Under the pieces are notes generated by a model, which saw only the letters and a list, made by a program, of their open reading frames with translations, searched no databases and was not told where the DNA came from. Position numbers and translations under genes: made by a program. Positions 11,597 to 22,648 of a DNA stretch of 64,000 nucleotides are shown here, one piece after another. This DNA comes from Dichotomocladium elegans. Taxonomy: Eukaryota; Mucoromycota; Mucoromycetes; Mucorales; Lichtheimiaceae. Numbering within the stretch: position 1 is the stretch's first letter; each line of letters opens with the position of its first letter. The DNA is taken from NCBI GenBank assembly GCA_025716815.1, contig JAIXMN010000013.1, forward strand, positions 620,001 through 684,000, in the 5' to 3' direction.

Positions 11597-12489
11597 TCAT
11601 GGCCATTCCAAAATAGCATCCGTTATATCGAGGGATGACACAATAGAATCACAGTTGACGTGACTATTGCCAGCCTTGACGGTGCTATCGGTTATCCTTT
11701 GGTAACCCTCCTCCGTCGCTATGTCACAAATAGCCACGAGATATCCGGTCAGGTACATGGAATGCTGTAGCGGAGTATATTATTTGTGAACGAAAGCTTA
11801 CGAAATCACTCAACGACTCAAAATGTTGCTGCGGCGAAGAAGGCTTCATTCTCAAAACCCCGGCCATGAGACCACCGCATTTGTTGGTTGATATCGTCGA
11901 TTAGCTCAAGTCTTGTTTCCAGGTCACACGTGCAGATCTCGCCTGGTTTCTAGACATAACCCACTGGCACAACAAGCTTGGAAAATCGGGTTCTTCAAAC
12001 GAAGGCGGGTCCCGACGGTACGTTATCACCGCATGCTGTTGCCTCCATTTCCGATGGTGGTTTTCATGATGACGGACACAAACAAACGAGGGTGGTCCGA
12101 TCGAGTTATGTCGATCGAGTGTTTGGTGCTCTCCTTGCGTACCCGGTGGTGCTTTGAAGACCAATTCATGCAGGGTCTATCGGAATCTGGACAATAATAC
12201 GTACAGCGAAGTCGCTACATGTTGGGGGAGAGAGACTTGTGCTACCCCAGTCTGAAATGGACATGGGCATCACGAAGTCGGATCCAAGTGCGCTGTTAAT
12301 CAGATGCGACTGGGTTTCTTCTTTGATCCTGCGTGCAAGGTCAAAGTTGGATTTTGCTAATTCCAACAAACAAGAAAATCGTTTGTTTTGATGGAACAAC
12401 TACCATTCGCGGCACGCTATAGTCTAAAGAGCTCACTTGCAGAAAGACGCTGAGAACAAGACGGGATTTGTGGCATTAGGGTGGGTCAT
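11597..12489 (-). pseudogene. Unidentified coding region, apparently decayed
   Basis: Protein-like text appears in pieces on the minus strand but does not chain cleanly. From 12489: MTHPNATNPVLFSASFC; then LARRIKEETQSHLINSALGS (near 12330); HSIDITRSDHPRLFVSVIMK (near 12110); ETRLELIDDINQQMRW (near 11920); and a convincing last exon 11597..11764 that reads HSMYLTGYLVAICDIATEEG and ends ...ITDAILEWP with TGA. A phase-0 GT-AG intron (11765..11801) joins that exon to an upstream piece. Between the middle pieces the frame changes without usable splice sites, and stops occur (near 11945 and 12040). I do not recognise the family. Either the gene is broken by frameshifts or it has introns I cannot place. 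No function is claimed. Confidence 0.35.
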
Positions 12490-12878
12490 CCTCCTTGCTG
12501 CTCAAAAAGAAGCCCATTTCAATAATTTTCCTTCACAAACATCGCAAGACAGATTAAGGCAATGACCATTTTGATTGCAACTGACATTTTAGCGTAAAAG
12601 AGGGCAACTTCCTCGGTGCAAAAAGAATACAGCGAGCATTTGTTTTCTTGTTCTCCAAGTGGTGATGAAGACTATATCTGCCATCACCCTTTCCCTTTCT
12701 TCACGTTATTTCATCCCCCAATGCTTCACCTTGAACAGCACCGAAGTCTCCCATCCATTGATGAGGTCCTGCTGAACCCTCCGTCAGGTAGGCGCACGCT
12801 TATCATAGATGCGTTCGTTCACATTCCGCTTTAGTAATACCTGGAAAAATTGAGCTTGCACCGCTCCGCCGTTGCATC

Positions 12879-13412
12879 ATGTCATCGCCGGCACCCTCTC
12901 CTCTGCAGCCCATCCATCCCTCTTCTTTGTCCTCGCTCAACTGTGATTACAAGAGGCTTCCCTTTGACATGAAGAACCTGGACCTCTCGCCGTCATCACC
13001 AGCAGTAGCTGAAGATCATGATCATCAGCAGCATTTTTATCACCATCGACGTTCCCGGTCGGAGACCTTTACGGCGTTGCAAAAGGAGGACCCTCTACGC
13101 ATCAACTGCTGGCTTTCGCCTCCGTCGCCTCCGTCTTCTTGTACTCCTTCCCTGAAACGGTCAGCCTCGCAGCCCCAGAAGCGGTACACATGCCACTATT
13201 GTCAAAAGGGCTTTATCCGTCCTTCGTCCCTGTTGACACACACCTATTCGCACACCGGCCAAAAACCCTTCATGTGCACCTTTGAAGGTTGCCATAAACG
13301 CTTCAGTGTTTTAAGCAATATGCGCCGTCATATGCGTCGTCATCATGACACCGCCACCCCAGCCAACTGTGACACTTCCTCCTCAATCCCGCACTCCACA
13401 GAGGAGCAATAA
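12879..13412 (+). CDS. Small C2H2 zinc-finger protein (two fingers)
   Basis: Single exon of 177 residues starting MSSPAPSPLQPIHP. The first 100 residues are Ser/Pro/His-rich and disordered in appearance. Two C2H2 fingers sit near residues 104-158: YTCHYCQKGFIRPSSLLTH and FMCTFEGCHKRFSVLSNMRRH, joined by the canonical TGQKPF linker. The second finger is of the C-x4-C kind with an HMRRHH end. This is the layout of many small fungal sequence-specific regulators; target genes are unknown. It converges on the NAD kinase gene, whose stop lies only 47 bases away on the other strand, so the two transcripts probably overlap at their 3' ends. Confidence 0.85.
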   Translation: MSSPAPSPLQPIHPSSLSSLNCDYKRLPFDMKNLDLSPSSPAVAEDHDHQQHFYHHRRSRSETFTALQKEDPLRINCWLSPPSPPSSCTPSLKRSASQPQKRYTCHYCQKGFIRPSSLLTHTYSHTGQKPFMCTFEGCHKRFSVLSNMRRHMRRHHDTATPANCDTSSSIPHSTEEQ

Positions 13413-13459
13413 ACTTGTATCGTTTCTTTCCTGTTTTTTTCTTTTCTTTTCTTTTCTTT

Positions 13460-15827
13460 TTATTGCTGAGGATTCACAAAAGATTTCCGGTGAAAAGCCT
13501 CACGCTGTGCCTTCAGGATTTCCTTATCCGTCCAGCCATTGAACTGGAACTCATCCCCCTCGGATTCACTCTGATTATCATCATCGTCGTCGTCGTCGTC
13601 GTCATCGAGGAAGACATGATTCGTCTGATCGTCATCTTCAACATCAGAGACCGGGATATTCAAGCGGTGAATAGGGCTGTCATCATCGATAAACATTCCA
13701 AATACTTCGTCTTGCCCATTATCTGAGGACGTTGTCGATCCTTTTGAAGGCGGCGTCGTCTTGCGTTGAGAAACAGTTGAAGTACCTGGCGCGGACGCTG
13801 GCGAACTGGGATTGATGGCAGCCATGCGAGAGATGGCGATATTGGATGCGACTCTGGATACCGAAGGCGTGGATGGTGCGCTTCGTTTACCTGGTCGATT
13901 ATTGGATTCAACCACGGCAAACGACTTTTGTCGTTGTCTGATATTCCAGTGGAGACAGTTGGATAATGACCTGAACCAGTCCGTAGCCTGATCCTCCTTA
14001 CATACCTATTCCCGTTAGAGGGATGGTGTCGTAGAGCGGTGTGAATGTTATATTTTCGTCGACTTTTTCTTTGTTTTCGTAAAAACTTACAGTGGGAAAG
14101 GGGTATTTCGACGCGGTCACCTTGATATGGTCTCCCTCTAATAGCTGTCGTTAGCAATTAGCTACCTAATCAACTAGATACCAGAAGCCTTACGCTTAAG
14201 TTCCACACGACCCCGTCCATCAAAACTGGCCCATGCAGTGTTACGCGAATTATAGGGGACACAAATGCGTAGCTCCATAGAATCTGGAACAAGCGTAGGA
14301 CGGAAGGAAAGCGTATGAGGGCAAATCGGTGTAATTAGAGTAGCGTGTATTTCAGGATGTGTGAGAGATCCACCTGCCGAGAGCTACATATATTCATCAA
14401 TCGTCACTAACATGCTCCCTCCCTTCAGGATTGTCCTTTCTCTTGCCATACCGAATAAGCAGTACTTCCGGTGGGTGTAGAAATAGCTAATCCGTCCGCT
14501 TGGACGGTGGTCAAATGCTGATCGTCGCCAAACAGTTCGAGTAAGCTCATGTAGGGGCTAGGACCTCGGTCAACGACAAGATCGTTAATAACATGGTATT
14601 TCTCGACCGGAACAGTCGTAAAGCAGGGTATTTGTCTGTGCTCCATCATCATGTCGCTCTCGTCCGGCTCCAGATCGTCGTCTTCGTCACAATCCTCTCC
14701 ATCCACTTCACCAAACTTCTTTTTCCTACGATTTCCATTCTTCGTCGTCTTACACCATCCGCCTACTTTGATTTTGCCCGTGACTGGGTTCCGCTTAACG
14801 TTTCGGAGCTGCACGTGCACTTTTTGATCACAGTTATCGATGTCAGGCACCCGGCGATATACCGTGCAGGTGATACGTCCGCGCATATTGATCCGCACAC
14901 CACGTGCCATGGCTTGTGTGAGATACTGGTCATATTTCTCAAACTCAAAGGGTGTCAGAAAACCAAGAGAGCCAAGACCAAAGGGAATTACTGGCGGAAC
15001 ATAGGATTGAAAAAGCCACGAGGTAAAAAGTACCTGTATTCGTACGCACACTCAAAAGTTCAATATTGCTCTGTAGCTCGATCCATGCCAGCCCGGCCCA
15101 TATTTCTTCTTACCGTGCCATCGCCTCCAAGCTAATGATTTGGGGAGGAAAAGGATAAGACGTAATTATCACAGGCGGAGGGATGGGAGAATGAAAGAGG
15201 AGGCGAGAAAACTCACTGTGATGATAAAACTGAAGAGTTTTGGCTTTGCAGCACAGAGTTCAGGATCCCAAAACTGGAGCTTCTCTTTGCAGTCCGGAAA
15301 TCGTTCGACCATCCTTTGATACCGGAACCGCTTCATGGTCTTCAGCTTTGCATCAACATATCTGTTGCGTGGATGTGAGTGATGCTAAACGAAGATGCCT
15401 TTCCGGTCCGTCAACTTACACGGTCAAACCCTTCGCGCGAATAAGCCAGAGGGCAACTTCCCAAGTCAAACTTATCAGCGAGACATCGCCGGGTTTTGTA
15501 ATTATCATTGTCGATTCGGGATTGTCCCACTTGATCCGCGTCTTGCCTTTCATCGTCCATACTTTGTCAGCATGGCACAGTAAACGGGATCTTGTCCGCA
15601 TTACCTAATTTTTTGGTGACCTCCCGAACGGCGCCTGCTGTGTCTGACAGCCGCTCTGATACATTGGTGGTGGCATGAACAGGCTTAGGGTTACCACTGG
15701 TGAAATCGGCCTGCCGGGAGGGAGAAATGTCAGCTGCAGCTTGAGCATTATCAATGCCAATGCTGCCTTCCTGTTGCTGCGATAAAATTGCACCCGAGAG
15801 ATTCAGACACGCTGAATCGGTCGACAT
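13460..15827 (-). CDS. NAD(+) kinase (ATP-NAD kinase, Utr1/Pos5 family)
   Basis: Makes NADP from NAD and ATP. Eight exons on the minus strand: 15605..15827, 15420..15546, 15217..15361, 15114..15131, 14452..15033, 14194..14383, 14091..14137 and 13460..14005, about 625 residues. Family landmarks: KTRIKWDNPESTMIITKPGD (N-terminal Rossmann strand), LGGDGT (the catalytic GGDG motif, encoded on its own 18-nt exon), PFGLGSLGFLTPF, ADGLAISTPTGSTAYS (NAD-binding Gly/Thr-rich motif), LSAGGSLTHPEIHATLITPI, and WFRSLSNCLHWN near the end as in fungal enzymes. There is an acidic insertion (GEDCDEDDDLEPDESD) before the catalytic C-half and a long acidic tail ending in a run of Asp. No mitochondrial presequence is evident (starts MSTDSACLNLSG), so a cytosolic Utr1-like form is most likely. 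All splice phases agree. Confidence 0.93.
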
Positions 15828-16608
15828 GATTGTATTGAAAAAAGGCGAATTCTTTCTATCGCCGCATTTCTGTATTACCGTTTTCTGACCGAACGGGAGA
15901 CCGCCATTTTTTTTGCACCCTACCCCCCCCCAGCCCCCGGTATCTGACAGTGCCTATCGAGTAGTCGGATAAAGATTTCCCAGCATGGACCTCTTGCAAT
16001 AAGCAGTCCCACCCGCACGAAGTAGAAGAAGAATGATGGCATCTTGGCCTCGCTCCCTTCCCCCTCTCATTCATACAACACGCACTTCATCGTCATGGCC
16101 GCAACGCCGCCCCCGCGCACAACCCACCCAACCCCCGGTCCCGTCCCTCCTCCCCTGAATTACCCCTGGATAAGCTTTAGCTCAGTATGTGTGCCACACT
16201 CCATATTTTTATGCAAATGTCGTAGCCCTTCCTTATGCATGATGCACCTAGATTATCTCACTCAGCATGAAAGAACGACGAAACGCAGGTCTTGGGTGAA
16301 GGATGGGTGAGTGCATGTGTGCGTGCACGTGTTTAAATACTGACTCTTTCTCTCCCCCTCTCTTTCTCTCGGTGCGCGGACTAGCTGTGGAAGCTACTAA
16401 AATGCTGCTGTCAGTGGGTGGTTCATTATCAAAGATGACACGCCTGTTTTAAGGGCGGCTGGGGACAAGAATGGTCGATTGCTTCCACTCCAGAAACAGG
16501 AGAAAGAAACACAAAGACGTCCCTTTCTTTGTTTCCTTCTCTCTATTGTTTTTACTCCCATTCTTTTGTTCCTTGCTCGCTACTTCTCTTTCGCTCTCTT
16601 CTCTCTCC
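15828..16608. other. Shared upstream region of the divergent NAD kinase and Sec7-PH genes
   Basis: About 0.8 kb between two divergent starts. It is rich in C and CT tracts on the plus strand (for example 16345-16375 and 16530-16605), typical of fungal promoters and leaders. Short proline-rich frames here have no family match; a non-coding first exon of the Sec7-PH gene could lie in this stretch. Confidence 0.45.
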
Positions 16609-19600
16609 ATGGGCGAACCTCCCCCGCTTCCACCAAAGGAATCGCTCCATGTTAATCCCAACAGACTGCAATTCTCCTCTTCGCAAACTCTCGGCTATCC
16701 CAGTCCTCGATCCCGCGATCCATCAGGATCTAAACTCCAGTCTCAGCCCAGCATGTCTGATGCTTTCGACATTGCTTGCTCCGTAGCTTCTATGACTATC
16801 GATATGACCCCTGTCGAACCGCACGCACCCTCGGATGCCTTAAGGAAAAAGGTAATGCTTCCACTATCCATCCACACCATCAGGGCTCTCTACTCTTCTC
16901 TTCTTCCTCACTCCCTCCTCTCATCCTCCTGCCCCGCTCCCCTTATCCATGCCCACACAAGGGTCATATTGTTAGTATCGGACTTCTAACAGTCATTGCG
17001 TCAAAAAAAATTAGTCCTCGTCTGGTAATGGCCTTCGAGGTCTTGGACGATTCCTCAAAGGATGGGGCAAGGTATACCTTTTCGAAATTACATCGGATAT
17101 ATCGAGACTGTTGATTTATATCTGGCAATAGAATTATGATCGTCTATCATATCCACCGCCTGCACCAACACCGAGAACAACAGCTGTAACTGGTAGTGCA
17201 ACTCAGTTACAAACGGCAGGGAGATCGCCTACCGTTAGCACCACCACCAGCTGTGAGGACGGCGCTCTTGATGCAATGTCGGTGGTGATTAACGAACTCT
17301 CAAATCTGAGTGACGTTGCGCCTAACAATGAAACAAAGCCCGATATCCCCAATGGTGCAGACAATGACGAATCCATGAATAAGCATTCGCTGACAACCGA
17401 TCCGTCGCCTGAACAGGAGAACAGCAAGGAAATAGAGATGGAAAAGGCAGAAATCAGCAGCAAAGTTGCGCTTTTGCCTCGATTGACTCGTTACCCTGAT
17501 GATGAAGACGCCCGGATTACGGAGGATCAGTCCGACAGAACGGATATGACAAGTGAGTCTGATTCGGTTGCCATCAGCACACCACCCGCACCTAGCGTCA
17601 CAGAGAGCGACAAAATGGACAGTGACTGTAATTACATTGCATCTGATACTGCCCGTCGCATCTGGGAGCAAGATCCGACTGTTTACGATGATTTTGAACA
17701 CATTGCAGAATGGATTGGCGACGGGTAAGGAGCATATGTTGGATGAGTTGAAAAACAAACAAAGTAAGCAAACAAACAATTCATTACCAGGAAACCAATG
17801 AGTATGTGCATTCTCCGCCATTACTTCTTATTTTTTGATTTCACGAACGTCAGGTTGGATGAAGCGTTCAGGTCAGTTGTTTGATGACCCTTTCTCTCTC
17901 TTCACCCAAGTCACAATTTATTCACAGAGTTATATCTTTCTAGGACACTCTGTGGTAAGCTTCATCTCAAAGCGGAAACACAGCAGATCGATCGTGTACT
18001 AGAGCAGTTTGCAAAACGATACTGGGACTGCAACCCCTTCGGTGTTTATGGCAATCCAGGTATGTGAGTCTCTTTCTCCGCAATCTATAGTTTTATTCTG
18101 ACACGTATTTGAAAGATGTGATTCATGCCGTTGTATATTCATTGATGTTGCTTAATACTGACCTGCATGTTGCGCAGGGAGACCATAAAAAGATGTCCCG
18201 ATCTGCGTTTGTTCGAAACACCATAAACGCCATCAGCCTCTTGTGCCACCAGCCGCTCGTGGCACGAGGCAACGATAGTACCATTTCTGAGGTAAACGAA
18301 AGTCTTGCGAGCAGCGTGATCTTCGATCATGGAGATCATGAGCTCAAACGGTCCCACAGCTACAAGAGCTCGTCCAGTACAAGTGGGAGCAGCATCAACC
18401 GCCTTTACCCATACGAAGTGCCCTCTATAACGCCAGTGTCGCTATCATTTGGTAGTAAGGGCTGGTATGCAGAGATCGAGGCTATCCTTAGAGTGCGTAT
18501 ATTCACCAGAAAGACTGTCTCTTCCTGTATCTCACCTATTCAAGAGTAGGAAATGTATATCTCAATCAGGAACCATGAGATTCTCGACTCATCCCTGGCT
18601 CATACTGTTTCTTCTGGCCAGAGAGGCAATAACCCCCACGACGCAAGAAACAACCGCCACCTTCGACGGCGCAGTCTTCACGGTCCTTCTGGTACTCGTG
18701 TTGGGGATGTATTCAAGAGGAGCTTTGGAACAATCATGCTTAAGGCTGGTCGGGAGAGCGTGGTGCTCAATGGAGAAGTAAAAATCGAAATGTGCGCTTC
18801 TGCATATGTAAAACGCTAAACTGGCATTACTCCTGCCAATAGCATATTGAAGACCATCCATGGCTGCCGGGGTCCATATCCCAGCGACAAAGATCAACGT
18901 CCATGCAATCTTGCTTTTCGCAGGGATCATCCCGCTTGAGCCACACAACCTCGAATTACCAGGAAGTTGTGTCATTGCTACACCATTCCGAATTACCCTC
19001 TTCCTATACAAGCACTGCCCCATATTACAAGGAGGGCCTAGTGGTTCGCAAACATTTGCTGGAGCGAACGGGTAGCAAGTCTCGAAACCGAGAATGGAAA
19101 GAATGCTTCCTTGTCGTAGACCGTGGCGAGATACGGATGTATACGCTTGATAGTAGCAGCTTCCACCACGTCGGACCATGCCAACAACAGCGACAAAAAA
19201 AGATGGGTATACGATCAAGTATGATGATGACCCGAGCACAACAAGATACATCGACGCCATCATTTGAGACTGCGGCGATAGGTGGAGGTGACTGGCTGGT
19301 ATGATAGGCAGAGGAATGTGCTTCATATTCTATCCCACACTTCACTCACGCATACGTTCTCTTTTCTGAACATAGAATAATGCGGAGCCTTTGGGGATAA
19401 TCGATCTTAAACACACCTTGTCAAATGCATTGCCATCTGGATACAGTCCTCAACGGCCTTACGCATTCACGCTTCAGCAATCAAATGGTGGTGTGTACGT
19501 ATTCCAGGCTGGCTCAGCGGAGCAGGTGATCGAGTGGGTCTCGACATGTAACTATTGGGCAGCGCGCGAGAGCAAGGAGCCGCTGACGGGCAGTGTAAGC

Positions 19601-20042
19601 AGCATGGAATACGGATGGGGTGCATGCTTAGAGGATGATATGGCTGCTGCTCTCAAGCCATCCGTGCCGGATGTGTATGAATGGGTGCCACCTGCACCGC
19701 CCTTCAGTGCGAGCAGCCTAGGCGAAAAGGCGCAGCTGGAAGCATTAGGACGCCACATACGCAACATCAATGACGATCTCGACGCTCATCACGAGATCAA
19801 GGAAAAGATGGAACAACGGGTAAGACTTAAGAAGGGAGGTGATCATCAGAAAACCAACCCATGGACTTTTTCTCTAGTTTTCGAGCTGTATGCGGTCCAG
19901 CCAGGCGATGCGGGCCTGGACAAATTGGGAAAATAAGTCCCAGTATCTTTTGCGTGAGATCATAAAATACCAAAACTACTACAATTCGATTGAGCAATCG
20001 CTTGCCTTGCAGGACGAGGCTATCCAAAAAATGAATGATTGA
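16609..20042 (+). CDS. ARF guanine-nucleotide exchange factor with Sec7 and PH domains (EFA6/Yel1-like)
   Basis: Ten exons: 16609..16851, 17015..17071, 17132..17724, 17791..17871, 17944..18059, 18116..18492, 18550..18777, 18843..19298, 19376..19819, 19878..20042; about 919 residues, all phases consistent. The Sec7 domain begins near residue 280 ([19 protein letters not shown]) and includes [20 protein letters not shown] and [20 protein letters not shown], with the catalytic 'glutamic finger' E in AETQ. It then has [20 protein letters not shown] and, after a Ser-rich insert, [21 protein letters not shown] split PH domain follows ([31 protein letters not shown], then [20 protein letters not shown] and [15 protein letters not shown]). 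A coiled coil lies near the C-terminus. In yeasts and animals this architecture activates Arf3/Arf6 at the plasma membrane, coupling it to endocytosis and polarity. The start [17 protein letters not shown] was chosen because upstream in-frame codons encode a hydrophobic leader without match. Confidence 0.9.
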
Positions 20043-20358
20043 TAGATAGTAGAGACTTGTATATTTTTTTTTTCCTTTTTCCTTCCACCCAACATATCAT
20101 GTAATAATGTTTATTTCCCTTTGGCTTCCCGACATCGCCCCTCTCTCCACGCTCTTACATCTATACACATATCATCACGTCCTTTTTGCTTTTTTCCTTC
20201 TTCTTACGGCGTAAGTTTTACTCTTCCACTTGTTATCTTGTTGAACACACACCGACGGCAAGTGATAGGTTCCTAAGCTTCCGGGTGGTTGGTTGGGTGT
20301 TTCTCTCTCTCGTTGGAAGTACTGTAAATCACGTATATATCTATACGCCACAGAGTAT

Positions 20359-22602
20359 TTAGACGATGGTGGTTGTGCCGGAGAAAAGTTCACAGTGGGA
20401 TGGACTGTTGGACAAGCAACCGGCCACTCTCCTTAGTTTGTGTTCGATGACATCTGCCATTGGATCAAGTGGGCCGGCCGACAAGAAGGAGGGATCCATG
20501 CTACTGCTGTTGCCGGTCCCTGTGGGGGAGAAAAAGGCAAGGTGATCTAATTCATTTGCAAACCGATACGTTTCACGCGTGCAACTCAACACGAGGTTTA
20601 CGAATTTGGTGAGATCATAAAATTTGCCAAAGTTGATGAGTGGTTCCTGGTGGGGGGGTAGCGGAACCGTGGAAGAAGAGGAGGATGGTGATGATGATGG
20701 CGGCGGTAGGACGGTGGCAATACCATCCATGTAGAAGGTAATATCCTTGAGGACAAGAGGAAAAAACGGAATTGACGGCGAGGGCCGTTTGGCGGTTCGT
20801 TTCTGGAATGCCTGTCGATAATGGGCCATGTTGTTGCCGAGGTCGAGGTATTTCTGCAGCGCCATGAACATGTTAAGCTCCGCTTTTGGCAGGCCGTCCC
20901 ACATATCATGGAGTTTTTGAACCGGGCTCGTCACCAGGCCCATCGTCAGAACCATTGCTGTATGGAAGTTGTTCCATTCCAAGCAGAGCTTAGTGAAAGA
21001 GAAAGAGAAAAAGAGAGAGAGGGACGTCTGTCAGTTGGGGAAAACAACATATCTAATGCCCATCGTCATGGCTTTCACTACCATACTACGACGACCACAA
21101 CAACAACAACAACAAAAAGCGATGGATGTTTACCTTGGCAATATCCAGGATGTGACGAAAACCTGCTCGCCGTTGCTTGGGCCCTTTCAGTGAAACAAGT
21201 TCGTGGATCACCCAATGAGTCAGCTTCATATCATGGCCATAATGTGAGTCACAAAAAAAGCGTATGCATTGCCGGCAAGCACACACACACACACACTTGA
21301 CCTGATCATCTTACCGTATTCGCGCGCTTCGTCATCATGGTGATGTAACAAGGCTCATCTGTTATGCTCCGCGTTTCTCTTTGCCGCCATTGCCCGTGGA
21401 GATAGTCATAAGTCGTAATGCATTTGAGGATATAAAAGTCGGCGAGGGTCAGGTATCTGGCAATATGCTTTGCGTCGATTGCGAAGAGAATCGACTGTGT
21501 CTGGCTTGGAGGGGAATTGAAATGGAGACATGTTGGAGAGGCGGGAGGTGTCGAGTTGGTGGTGGACGAAAGGAAAGATGATAACATGCTGCTCGGTGAG
21601 TAAGGTGGCGACGACGACGACATCGATTGCTGCTGACGACGAAGGGGAGGTGAACCCGTCTGAGAGGCCGAGGGTGTCGCTGTATCAACAGCAGCAACAG
21701 GTGAGGTGCGCGTTGGGGATGGCGAGCAGAGCGAATGGCATGTCAACGCCACTAGGGAATGGCGCCGCCGATGATGGAGCGCCATTTGCGTGTCCATTGC
21801 CTCCTTGATGACAGTAGCCTCGGCTTCAAATCCGGCATGCAGTATGTCGTCATGTATAAAGTTCTCGAGGCGGCGCTGGAGCGCATGGTTGTTTTTGAAG
21901 TCTTGGTACTGGATCTTGATCCACCTCACTATAATATTTAGCACCCTATATATAGGCTTGTATATTAGAGAGAGAGGGAGAGAAATGGCCGCTGCATTCT
22001 GCCTCTGCTATACGGTAAATACTTGCTTGACTTGAATGCATCGCTTCACATGAATAATTTGGTCTGTGCGGACTTCAAGGTGGAATCGAGCCGCCAAGTT
22101 TTCAAAAAGCTCGGGTGAGGTTGTGAAGGAGGGATGATTCATGATATACGTGTCGACATAGTCTAGGTCTATAATATCAAGCCATCCTGTACTGCTCAGC
22201 TGATAATCTTTGAAGGGGTGCGCGAGGTTTTACTTACCTTGACTGCCTTCGTCCGCCAGCCGCAGGAAGAGTCTTTCGGCTGTGCCTGCCACAATACGTC
22301 GTTTCCCGGACACCATCTCCGTCACTAAACCATCCCGTTCATTCTCTGGGCTTTCTTTGTAGCTACTACATTTCCCTTCATATTTTGCCCTGAAAGGAGG
22401 AGCTAGGGAACGCGACCGTTAACATCGAAGGAAGGAGCTCATACTTGCGCGAGCATAATCATTGCTGGTTCTCACTAAAAAAAACACAAAGCATATGTAC
22501 CTGACAAAGTTGTTTTCAAGTCGGTCCCGGCCTCGCGGAAGGTCTTCAAGGATCCATTAACGTTTTTACAGAAAAAATAAGATAAAGCGTATTTATGTTA
22601 AC

Positions 22603-22648
<46 letters not shown>

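Noticed and set aside
22601..22646. Direct repeats considered as a CRISPR array
   Set aside because: It is a plain dinucleotide repeat with no spacers, in a eukaryotic intron; no CRISPR array occurs in the window.
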